This document shows, piece after piece, positions 16,772 to 25,053 of a DNA stretch of 64,000 nt. Within the stretch, counting starts at the first letter, position 1. Every line of letters starts with the position of its first letter. Under the pieces are notes generated by a model that saw only the letters and a list, made by a program, of their open reading frames with translations, was not told the origin of the DNA and did not search any database. The DNA comes from Streptomyces olivochromogenes (GTDB lineage: Bacteria; Actinomycetota; Actinomycetes; Streptomycetales; Streptomycetaceae): NCBI RefSeq assembly GCF_021538895.1, contig NZ_JADDRL010000012.1, positions 61,395 to 125,394 on the forward strand, in the 5' to 3' direction. A program made the translations under genes and the position numbers.

Positions 16772-17343
16772 GCAACCGGTCCAGGCGCGGCGGGGCGCCC
16801 TACTTCGCGGGATGGCTGTTCGCCGATCTGTTACTGGTGATCGTCGTGGTGGTCCTCGGCAGCCAGGTCACCGAAGCGGGCGGGGCCGATCAGGGGAAGG
16901 AGACGAAGAGCCCGACGCCCACGGCGGGGGAGAGCGGGCGCCCCGAGCCCACCGATTCCGGGAAGCCGACGTCCTCGCCCCGGCCCGCCGGACTCGACCC
17001 CACGACACACTCGATCAGCGTCCGGGCGGACGCGGACGAGGTGATCGCCCAAGACGCGGACGCGACCGCCTCCGTGCGGCATCAGGTCGACCGGAAGATC
17101 GCCCGGTTCGACGGGCGGACGGCCGCGTTCGTCATGGTCTTCGGCACGGTCCGCGGACCGGGCGGCGGCATGGACACCGGGCGCAGCGACGCCTACGCCA
17201 CGGCGGTGGCCAAGCTGCTGCCCAAGTCCGCGCCCGCGTTCTTCCCGCCGTACTCCAAAAAGATCATCCGTGGCTATCACGACGGCAGTCCCGCCATCAA
17301 GAACGGGACGGCCCGGATCGAACTGTTCTTCCTGCAGCGGTGA
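16768..17343 (+). CDS. MotB/ExbD/ZorB-like single-TM protein
   Basis: A 191-residue protein with one N-terminal membrane helix, GWLFADLLLVIVVVVLG. The Asp20 at the start of that helix sits where MotB, ExbD and ZorB carry their ion-translocating aspartate. A Pro/Ser/Thr-rich linker (residues 45-80) leads to an external domain ending in GRSDAYATAVAKLL and NGTARIELFF, a pattern resembling OmpA/MotB peptidoglycan-associated domains although degenerate. Translational coupling to the two-TM coiled-coil gene supports a paired stator-like complex that turns ion flow into movement of the cytoplasmic coil. Codon 22 is TTA (16831-16833). The motor role is inference. Confidence 0.75.
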   Translation: MSNRSRRGGAPYFAGWLFADLLLVIVVVVLGSQVTEAGGADQGKETKSPTPTAGESGRPEPTDSGKPTSSPRPAGLDPTTHSISVRADADEVIAQDADATASVRHQVDRKIARFDGRTAAFVMVFGTVRGPGGGMDTGRSDAYATAVAKLLPKSAPAFFPPYSKKIIRGYHDGSPAIKNGTARIELFFLQR

Positions 17344-17409
17344 CCGGCCCCGCTGACTCCCCTCGCACAGCGACGTACCCCGACGCAGCCCAACGGAGCG
17401 TGGATCGAC

Positions 17410-20058
17410 GTGACCGCCTTCAAGAAGAACCCGACACTGGCCGACCTGCGTGAGTTCACCGAACAGACCCTGACCATGTTCAGCGAGCTCGACATCCCCG
17501 ACATCCCGGAGGCGTACGCCTCGCGCGACCGTGCCCAGGCCCTTGCCGCCGAGCTCCAGTCGCGGCTGGCGGCACCCGTCACCATCGGTGTGGTCGGCGA
17601 GTACTCGGTGGGCAAGTCCCTGCTCCTCGGCACCCTGTTGGGCAAGCCCGACCTGCTGCCCGTGGAGGCCGGCCCGAGCACCGGCAACATCACCGTCCTC
17701 GAACTGTCGCGCGGCGAACCAGGCAGTTCGACCCAAAAGTCCGACACCGCGGAAGTCACCTTCCTCACCGAGAGCCAACTCGCCCAGTGCGTGGGCGTGA
17801 TGCTGGAAGAACTCGTCCGCGCGCTGGACGAGCGGCACCCGCAGCTCGGTGCGGCCGCCGCGCTGGCCGGGTACAACCCCGTGACGGACGAGCGGGGTTG
17901 GGGGCCCTTCGACGCCTGGTACCCGCGCCTGTGGCCGGTCTCCGGCGGACCCGTGCAGCACGAGGCCATCGGCGCCCTCTACCGGGACGCCGTCACCGAA
18001 CTGTGCCGGATCCGGGACGCGGCCCTCAGCCAGCGCGACCTGCTCGGCAAGCCGGTCGGCGTGGCCACGGCCGTGATGGACGAGGCACTGACCCTCGAAT
18101 CCGCCCAGCGCACCCCCGAGGTTCCGCCCAAGCGGGTGGTGCGGCCCTTCGACATCGCTCAGCTCAGGCATTCCGACGAGGGCACCGCCCAGGAGGCCAT
18201 GCGCCGTGCCTTCCCGCTCGTCGAGCGGGTCACCGTGCAGGTCACGGTGTCGCCCGACCACTGGGACCTGGCCGGACTGATCTCGGACGACAACCCCGTA
18301 CGGCTGATGGACTTCCCGGGCATCAACGCCGCCGGGTCCTCCGGCCGTGACACCTTCCTCAGCCGGCGCGAGATGGTGTCCGTGCACACGATCCTGCTGG
18401 TGATCAGTGCCCTGCGCCCCGAATCCAAGGGGGCCTCGGCGTTCTGGGACATGCTCACCGCCGACGGCCGCGAGGCCCAGGCCCTGGCCAGCGCCGCCCT
18501 TGTCGCGGCGAACGCCTTCGACCTCGCCAAACCGCCCGCCCTGCGCGCCGTACCGGACGGACCGTTGCCCCTGCGGCAGTTGCTCGCCCACTCCGCGGAG
18601 ATCAACGGCATCCACGTCTACGGCAACAAGTTCGTGCAGCACCGGGAGAACGGGATCGTCGTCACCTCCTCGATGGCCGCGATCCGCGCCTACCAACTGC
18701 CGTACACCAAGACGTCCGAGGAGACCAGGGACCGTATCCAGAAGGCGCTGCGGGACCTCGATCCCCCCGGCGTCAAGCGCTGGGAGAACATCGCCGGCCG
18801 GCTGCGGCAGGCCGACGAGGGCAACCCGTGGTCGGACCGGCTGCGCGCGTACGACAGCGACGGCGGCATCGAGCGGCTGCGCCGCCTGGTCGAGAGCCAC
18901 GTGCGCGAGCACGGCCTCGACCAGAAGCTGGAACGAGCGCGCAGTTCGCACCGCAAGCTGTGGCGCGAACTGGCCGTGCTGCGCGGCCTGGTGCGCCGGG
19001 CGCGGGGCGAGGAGCCGCCGGAGGAGTACCGGGAACTGGCCGAGAAACTGGGTGAGTTCCGCGAGCTGCTCGACCAGATGCTGCCCACGCTGTACGAACT
19101 GCGGTCCTCCGGCAACCGCGTGAACGGCGGGTACGACGGCGTGTCGGCTGCGGACCTGGGCGGACGGCCTCCGCAGCGTGAGGACATAGCGGCATCCGTG
19201 CGCGACGACGTGTTCGACTGGCGGGAGTGGCAGGAGCTCCTGGGCCGGGCCGAGCGCGACGGTCACCATCTGGTGCCGCGCAGCCAGCCCCCCTCGCGCA
19301 CGGGCATCAAGCCGATCGTCCGGCCGGGCCGCAGCCCGTCCGTGAACGAGGACCCCGACACGGTCGAGGACACCGCGGACGTCACGGACGCGTTCCTGAC
19401 GAAGTTCCGGACCCTGGTGGACCGGCGCATCACCGACGGGCAGGCGCAGCTCCGGGTCTGGTTCGAGGGCTGGGCGGCCCACTGGCAGGACGAGTTCGGA
19501 CCGCTGCGCGAGTGGATGCTGGACCCGTCCGTCGACAAGCTGCTCGGCGACCTCTTCACCCGGCTGCGCGGCGGTGAACGCAAGGCCGACCGGCAGCTGG
19601 ACCACCTCTGGACGGCGCTGAACCCGGCCGAAGTGCGCTCGCAGATCGAGAACTTGGTGGTGGCGCCCGGTCCGACGCCTCAGGAGCAGGAGAACCGGTT
19701 CCCGATGCGCGCCCCGCACGCGCTGCCCTGGGATCACCGGATGCCCAGGCTCGACGACCAGCGTTCCGAGGAGCGCGAACGGCACCCGCTGCTGGTGGTG
19801 CAGCTGCGCCAGCACACGGCCGACGCGGCCGCCCGGCTCGTCACCGAGCACCTCGGCCAGGCCCTGGCCCGCGTGGAGCGGGACCTGGTCGGCCTGTACT
19901 CGAAAGCCGCCGACTTCCTGCCCCAGGAGAACGAGATCCGCCCGCCCCGCAAGCCCCGCTCCACCGGCACCGGTGCGACGGGGGAAGCCCCGGAGACCCC
20001 CGAGACCCCCGCGGAAGAGCCTCTCGACACGCTGATCCGAGACTGGAGCGCCGACTGA
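17410..20058 (+). CDS. Large dynamin-like GTPase
   Basis: An 882-residue protein with a dynamin-family GTPase domain in its N-terminal half. Walker A is GEYSVGKS near residues 63-70 in the context APVTIGVVGEYSVGKSLLLGTLLG. The downstream threonine lies in GPSTGNIT and the G3 motif is MDFPGIN near residue 300. The usual NKxD is not evident; the equivalent position may be NAFD. The C-terminal half is helical and charged, with VRDDVFDWREWQELL and WFEGWAAHW, and ends in a Pro/Glu-rich tail; no membrane helix is obvious. Bacterial dynamins remodel or guard membranes. GTG 17410 has GGAGCG upstream. One base separates its stop from the next start. Confidence 0.85.
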   Translation: MTAFKKNPTLADLREFTEQTLTMFSELDIPDIPEAYASRDRAQALAAELQSRLAAPVTIGVVGEYSVGKSLLLGTLLGKPDLLPVEAGPSTGNITVLELSRGEPGSSTQKSDTAEVTFLTESQLAQCVGVMLEELVRALDERHPQLGAAAALAGYNPVTDERGWGPFDAWYPRLWPVSGGPVQHEAIGALYRDAVTELCRIRDAALSQRDLLGKPVGVATAVMDEALTLESAQRTPEVPPKRVVRPFDIAQLRHSDEGTAQEAMRRAFPLVERVTVQVTVSPDHWDLAGLISDDNPVRLMDFPGINAAGSSGRDTFLSRREMVSVHTILLVISALRPESKGASAFWDMLTADGREAQALASAALVAANAFDLAKPPALRAVPDGPLPLRQLLAHSAEINGIHVYGNKFVQHRENGIVVTSSMAAIRAYQLPYTKTSEETRDRIQKALRDLDPPGVKRWENIAGRLRQADEGNPWSDRLRAYDSDGGIERLRRLVESHVREHGLDQKLERARSSHRKLWRELAVLRGLVRRARGEEPPEEYRELAEKLGEFRELLDQMLPTLYELRSSGNRVNGGYDGVSAADLGGRPPQREDIAASVRDDVFDWREWQELLGRAERDGHHLVPRSQPPSRTGIKPIVRPGRSPSVNEDPDTVEDTADVTDAFLTKFRTLVDRRITDGQAQLRVWFEGWAAHWQDEFGPLREWMLDPSVDKLLGDLFTRLRGGERKADRQLDHLWTALNPAEVRSQIENLVVAPGPTPQEQENRFPMRAPHALPWDHRMPRLDDQRSEERERHPLLVVQLRQHTADAAARLVTEHLGQALARVERDLVGLYSKAADFLPQENEIRPPRKPRSTGTGATGEAPETPETPAEEPLDTLIRDWSAD

Positions 20059-20059
20059 C

Positions 20060-23000
20060 ATGAGCAACGAGCTGACCATCACCTTCAGCGTGCCGCCGGG
20101 CGGCCCGGCCTCCGGTGTCGTCCCCATCGGACGCAAACAGTTCCGGCTGCACACCGGACCGGACGGCATCACCCTGCCCGAGGTCCACCTCCAGTCGCAG
20201 GAGGAGAGCGGCGGCAGCCGCATGGTGACCGTCCACCTGCCCGCCCGCATCGAGGTCCTCACGCCCAGCGGCGGGCTCGTACCCGCCCACGTGGCCCAGG
20301 CCCTGGTGGACTGCTGGGTGCCCCAGGAGTTCACCTCGCTCACCGTCGACGGGCCGCGCACGCTGTCCTCCGACACCCCGCTGCCGACGGCCCTCGTCCA
20401 CCCCGTGTCCGGACCGCCGCTCGCCCCGGACGACGAGCCGCTGCGCCTGGAGGTCCTGTGGAGCGCGGACTTCGCGTCCGACGACCACGCGGGCACCGCG
20501 CGAGGCAGGGTGCTGCTGGAGTTCGCGCCGCCGGGCGAGGCCCCGGGCCCGCCGCCACCGGTGGAGGACGACGAGGAGTTCCTGCTCCTGCGGGACGTCA
20601 CGGGCACCACCCACGAGCACGAGTTCGTCGTCATCGACTTCGGTACGACCGCGTCCACCGCGACCCTGCACGACCCGACGCGAATCCGGGCCCGGCTGGT
20701 CGACCCCGCGCAGACCATGTCCCTGGCGGAGAACCTGACCGAGCTGCTCGCGCCGCCCGCCGACGCGCCGGCCGAGTGGCGCAAGGAAGTCGAAGGCCTG
20801 CTCTCCGGCACCATCGCACTCCCGCGCCGCGGCGCGGAGATCTCCGGTGCCGAGGCACTGGCCCGGGTGGGCGACGCCGACGTGGCCGACGCCCTGATGC
20901 TGCGCGTGGAGGCGCTGCGCGAACAGGCCGGCTCGGAGCTCCGGCAGTGGCTGAACCGGCGCCTGCACAGTGGTTACGCCGACGTCATCGGCACGCCGCC
21001 GCTGCACCGGCACGGCCTGCGCTCCGTCGAGTACGAGGACGTGTCCGGCCAGCTCACCAGCGCTCCCGCCAGCACGCTGCGCGAGAAGGACTACGAGGAC
21101 GGGACCACCCCCGACCATCCCAGGGACCGCCGCTTCGCCCTGCACGGGGGCCTGACCGGCATCAAGCGTGCGGCGCTCCAACTGACCCCCGAGCCGGTCG
21201 TGGGCACCGACATGTCGGCCGACCACCTGGCCCAGCACATGTACCTGCTGTTGGTGGAGGGGGCCGAACAGACCACGCTCAACCCGGCGTTGAACACGAT
21301 GAGCAAGTTCGCCACGGTCGTCGTGACGTATCCGACGACCATCCTGCCGGAGGTCCGGGAGAAGCTGGGCAAGCTCGTCCGTGCGGCACTCGGCGGCCCA
21401 CGGGTCGTCATGGACTTCGACGAAGGCCTGGCCGCCGGGCTCTTCTTCCTGATGAGCGACCTGACCGACAACCTCAACGCGGGCCTGGAGGCGCTGCGCG
21501 CACGCTGCCGCCGCGTCGGGGAGAAGCAGGACCCGCCCACCTGGCAGCGCATCATGCTCGTGATCGACATCGGGGGCGGCACCACCGACATCGCGCTGCT
21601 GCGGCTGACGCTGGTCGACCAGACCCCGAAGCTGGCACCGGGCCAGGAGTTCGTGGCGGGCCGCGACTACCGGCTGGAGCCCGAACTGCTGGGCTCCACC
21701 GGCCACGAGCGGCTCGGCGGTGACCTGCTGACGCTGCAGGTCTTCTACTGGATCAAGGCTCGGCTGGTGGACGAACTGAGGCCGACGGCACGGCCGGAGA
21801 CGGACGACGCCGGCGGCGCCGGGGCGGCGCAGGGGAGCGCCCCGACCGCGACGGCCGACCAGAAGCCCCGCCGCTCGTACGCGGAGACCGTGGCCGAACA
21901 GGCCGCGGACGAGCTGGACACCCTCGTGTCCGACGAGGTCCGCCGGGTGCTCGCGAGCGAACTGCCCACCGACTGGATCGGCGTGGAGGACTCGACCGAG
22001 CGGAACCGGCGCAAGCAGCGCTTCGACCAGCTGTGGCGGCTCGCGGAACAGAAGAAGCGGGAGCTGGGGGCGCCGGGTGCGCAGCAGGCCGTACTGGAGC
22101 CCGACAAGGTGGCCAACATCCTCAACGCGGGACCGCACCGGCTGAGCGAGGTGCGCGGGGAGATCACCCTGGACTCCGGCCAGTTCGACAAGCTGGTGCA
22201 GCCGGTGCTGCGGCGGGCGGCGGCGCTCGGCGCCGACCTGGTCCGCGGTTCCTTCCGGCGGATCCTGGAGGAGAACGCGCAGCGGCGCGAGCAGGGTCTG
22301 CGGGAGCTGCCCGAGCCGCAGCTCGACCAGGTGGTGCTGTCGGGCCGTACCAGCCGGATGGCGCAGCTCAAGCTCCAGGTCGAGGCGGAACTGCGGCAGA
22401 ACGGGACCGACGGCGAGGGCGAGGGGAAGCTGGGCTGGCACGAGGCCACCCAGTTGTCCGCGGAGGTGGCGTTCGCCAAGGAGGCGACCTCGCTGGGCGC
22501 GGCCTGGGCCCACACGGTGCGCAACGTCGCCGGACAGATCGACCACGACACCCACAACGGCGGACGCACCGGAGCCACCGTCCGGCTGAGCGACCTGGAC
22601 ATCAGGCTGCAGGGCCTGTTCTCCAGCCTGCCGGCCGACTTCGGGCCGCGCGGCCAGATGGAACGCGTCACGCCGCTGCTGCGGGCGGGCGACCCCTACA
22701 TCGAACTGGACGGCTCGGGCCGGCTCGGGGTGCGGACCGGCTGGAACCCGCTGAGCCGGGTCCTGTCGATCCACCGGTACATCGGACCGGGCGACTCCCT
22801 GCAGTGGGGTGTGTTCGACCTCGCTCTCTCGGCGAGCGCGGAGGGCTTCATCCCCAGCCCGTCGGTCTGGCGGCCGCCGAGCGGCAGCGGGCGCGGGGTG
22901 CGCTACCAGCTGGAGCTGGACAACCGGCTCGTCCCCCACATCCTGCTGTGCAACGGACCGGCCCATCTGCTCGTCGAGGGACGGGCGCTCGAACTCGACG

Positions 23001-23530
23001 GCGCTGCCCCCGGGCTCGCCTTCGACGCCGACCTGCCCAGCTGCTCCGTACCGGGCCGGATCTGCGTGAGCGCCGGCACGGACGACAACGGCGAGCGACA
23101 GCTGGTCGAGGTGTTCCCGCCGTCCGAGGCCGAGCTGGACGGAGACGCCGCCGTGTCCCCGACCGGCTATCTGCCGGAGTCCTTCCACGAGACGCTCGAC
23201 CTGCACGAACTGCCCCAGCCGGGACGCCGGGCACGGATCACCGTGCCGCCCACCGAGGTCAAGGGCAGCTTCAGCTACGAGTTCTACCTCGACCGGGGCG
23301 ACGGCGCCCCCGTCTACCTGGGCTACCTCACCGCAGTCCAGGACGGCCAGCACCACGCCACCCTCGACGCCCGGGGACGGCTGCGCGTGCACCGGGGCGT
23401 CGTTCCCTACCTGCCGGCCGGATCGCTGCGCCAGGTGGAGGAGTTCCCCGGACGGGTGCTGCGCGAGCGGATGGACCGCCCGACCACCAGGTTCAACCAC
23501 CACTGGGACCCCAACAGCGGGAGGCACTGA
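20060..23530 (+). CDS. Giant Hsp70/actin-fold ATPase (1156 aa)
   Basis: A 1156-residue protein with the three nucleotide-binding signatures of the Hsp70/actin ATPase fold: phosphate-1 FVVIDFGTTAST near residue 192, phosphate-2 LVIDIGGGTTDIALL near residue 502, and adenosine motif VVLSGRTSRMAQ near residue 757. Large insertions between them make it about twice the size of DnaK. An N-terminal ~180-residue region (starting TITFSVPPGG) and a C-terminal beta-rich region with GYLPESFHETLDL are extra domains that I do not recognise. It lacks a classical substrate-binding lid. It is embedded between the dynamin and two unknown genes with 1-base spacings and overlaps, so it is part of the same complex or pathway. 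Confidence 0.85.
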   Translation: MSNELTITFSVPPGGPASGVVPIGRKQFRLHTGPDGITLPEVHLQSQEESGGSRMVTVHLPARIEVLTPSGGLVPAHVAQALVDCWVPQEFTSLTVDGPRTLSSDTPLPTALVHPVSGPPLAPDDEPLRLEVLWSADFASDDHAGTARGRVLLEFAPPGEAPGPPPPVEDDEEFLLLRDVTGTTHEHEFVVIDFGTTASTATLHDPTRIRARLVDPAQTMSLAENLTELLAPPADAPAEWRKEVEGLLSGTIALPRRGAEISGAEALARVGDADVADALMLRVEALREQAGSELRQWLNRRLHSGYADVIGTPPLHRHGLRSVEYEDVSGQLTSAPASTLREKDYEDGTTPDHPRDRRFALHGGLTGIKRAALQLTPEPVVGTDMSADHLAQHMYLLLVEGAEQTTLNPALNTMSKFATVVVTYPTTILPEVREKLGKLVRAALGGPRVVMDFDEGLAAGLFFLMSDLTDNLNAGLEALRARCRRVGEKQDPPTWQRIMLVIDIGGGTTDIALLRLTLVDQTPKLAPGQEFVAGRDYRLEPELLGSTGHERLGGDLLTLQVFYWIKARLVDELRPTARPETDDAGGAGAAQGSAPTATADQKPRRSYAETVAEQAADELDTLVSDEVRRVLASELPTDWIGVEDSTERNRRKQRFDQLWRLAEQKKRELGAPGAQQAVLEPDKVANILNAGPHRLSEVRGEITLDSGQFDKLVQPVLRRAAALGADLVRGSFRRILEENAQRREQGLRELPEPQLDQVVLSGRTSRMAQLKLQVEAELRQNGTDGEGEGKLGWHEATQLSAEVAFAKEATSLGAAWAHTVRNVAGQIDHDTHNGGRTGATVRLSDLDIRLQGLFSSLPADFGPRGQMERVTPLLRAGDPYIELDGSGRLGVRTGWNPLSRVLSIHRYIGPGDSLQWGVFDLALSASAEGFIPSPSVWRPPSGSGRGVRYQLELDNRLVPHILLCNGPAHLLVEGRALELDGAAPGLAFDADLPSCSVPGRICVSAGTDDNGERQLVEVFPPSEAELDGDAAVSPTGYLPESFHETLDLHELPQPGRRARITVPPTEVKGSFSYEFYLDRGDGAPVYLGYLTAVQDGQHHATLDARGRLRVHRGVVPYLPAGSLRQVEEFPGRVLRERMDRPTTRFNHHWDPNSGRH

Positions 23531-25050
23531 TGAGCGACGCGGAAGCGGTCGCGGCGGAGAGGGGAGTCCGCGGGCGGCTCATGGCCTGCGCCGAAGAGCT
23601 GGCCACGGTCATCGACGCGCGGTCGGAGTGCGGCCGGGCCGTAGTCGTCGCGCTGGACGGGTTCTGGCGCTCCTTGCAGGCGATCGCGGGGCACGAACCG
23701 CCGTACGTGGAAGACCCGCATGAGGTCCTGGTGTCCCTCGACCGGTCACGGTTCGAGCTGAGCTGGGCCTTGCGCGAGGCCGCCCTGGTCGAGGTGAGGA
23801 CACCTCGTGAGGCGGGGCGGGACGACGGCACACCGGTGGTGGTGACGGAGACGACCGGCGCGGCGGACACGAGCACGAGCGACGGTCCGGCTCGGACGCA
23901 GGACGAGCCGAACCGACCGCGGACGGCTGAGGCGGATCCGCCCGACGAGGAGTCCGCGGACACCCGTCGCGATGTCCCTTCCGGAACGGGGCAGGGCGAG
24001 GTTGAGGGTGCGGATTCCGGGTTGGACGCCCAGGACGGCACGGCCGAGTCCGAGTCCGAGGCCCCGGACGGCGATGCGCTCACGGACCTCGTGAAGACGC
24101 TGAAGGGCCTCGAAGAGGGCCTGCTGAAGGAGCAGAAGGGTTACCTGCCGTCGGCGCAGCGTCGGGCCGACGCGGCGGTCGAGTCACGCGCGGAACTGGT
24201 CGCCCGCATGTGGCAGCGCATCCACGTGGCCCTGCTCCGGCTGCCCGCCGACGCCCGCGTGAGGTGGCGTGCCAAGGCAGCGGTGACCGTGTCGGAAGCG
24301 GGCTTCGCCGTGCCGCGCAAGGATGCCGTCGATCCCGACGTGGTGGTACCCGGGCTGCCGGACGGGCTGTGCGAGGCCCGGCGGCTTCCTCTCGACTTCG
24401 CCGACCCGGCGGAGACCGCCGCACAGTCGCGCCCCGAGATCCTCCAGGAGCTGGGGCTCTCGGAGGAGGGGATCGGCAGGCTGGAGTCGTCCGACCTCCG
24501 GCTCGCGTGGGCCGCCCGCGCCGAGCAGGCCCTGTGCCTGGTGGAACTCGACCCCGAGTTGCGTATCGCGCTGGTCCAGGAACAGCAGCCCGAGGGCCTC
24601 GCCACCCAGGAGCAGCGCGGTGCTTACACCAACGCGCTGCTGGGACATCTGCGCTCCGCCGGCCAGGGACTGCAGGCGAAGGGATGGAGCGAGGACAGCC
24701 GGCTGGGCGCCGCGCACAAGCTGGACATGGTGCTCGGCGGCCTGGTCCATCAGCGGCCCGCCGCACCCGACAGCTGGTGGTTCGACTGGCGTACGCGCGT
24801 CTCGCGGCTGCTGATCCCGCTGGCCATGTCCGCGAAGTACGAGGTGATCATCAAACCCCTGGAGGAGCTACGCCGGGACACCCTGAAGGACTGCACGATC
24901 CCGGAGACCGTCAAGGGAGTGTCCGGGGCGAGTGAACTCGACGTGCAGTGGGTCGTGTGGACGCCGCTGCGGTCCTACGCGGGCGGAGGGCCCAACGACC
25001 ACAGGGGCCGTCTCGTCGTACTCCCCGCCGACGTGCGCTCGCGGGGGTGA
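23530..25050 (+). CDS. Unknown cluster protein with acidic linker (506 aa)
   Basis: I do not recognise this protein. Start ATG 23530 overlaps the preceding TGA by one base (TGATG), which rules out the much longer in-frame shadow upstream. Residues 1-95 are a helical domain (RGVRGRLMACAEELATVIDA). Residues 100-185 form a Glu/Asp/Thr-rich disordered linker. The remainder is a mixed domain with RADAAVESRAELVARMWQRI and a C-terminal LDVQWVVWTPLRSYAGGG. No catalytic motif, signal peptide or membrane helix is visible. Its position directly after the giant Hsp70-like gene suggests a dedicated partner or adaptor. Function unknown. Confidence 0.8.
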   Translation: MSDAEAVAAERGVRGRLMACAEELATVIDARSECGRAVVVALDGFWRSLQAIAGHEPPYVEDPHEVLVSLDRSRFELSWALREAALVEVRTPREAGRDDGTPVVVTETTGAADTSTSDGPARTQDEPNRPRTAEADPPDEESADTRRDVPSGTGQGEVEGADSGLDAQDGTAESESEAPDGDALTDLVKTLKGLEEGLLKEQKGYLPSAQRRADAAVESRAELVARMWQRIHVALLRLPADARVRWRAKAAVTVSEAGFAVPRKDAVDPDVVVPGLPDGLCEARRLPLDFADPAETAAQSRPEILQELGLSEEGIGRLESSDLRLAWAARAEQALCLVELDPELRIALVQEQQPEGLATQEQRGAYTNALLGHLRSAGQGLQAKGWSEDSRLGAAHKLDMVLGGLVHQRPAAPDSWWFDWRTRVSRLLIPLAMSAKYEVIIKPLEELRRDTLKDCTIPETVKGVSGASELDVQWVVWTPLRSYAGGGPNDHRGRLVVLPADVRSRG

Positions 25051-25053
25051 GCG

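Noticed and set aside
16831..20814. A 1327-codon open frame on the - strand
   Set aside because: It is antisense to the MotB/ZorB-like, dynamin and Hsp70-like genes, all of which have motifs, starts and coupling on the + strand.
19841..23527. A 1228-codon open frame on the - strand
   Set aside because: Antisense shadow of the giant Hsp70-like gene; no recognisable motif and repetitive composition.
22033..23529. N-terminal extension of the 506-aa cluster protein
   Set aside because: The extension overlaps the giant Hsp70-like gene in another frame; the TGATG overlap at 23530 marks the true start.
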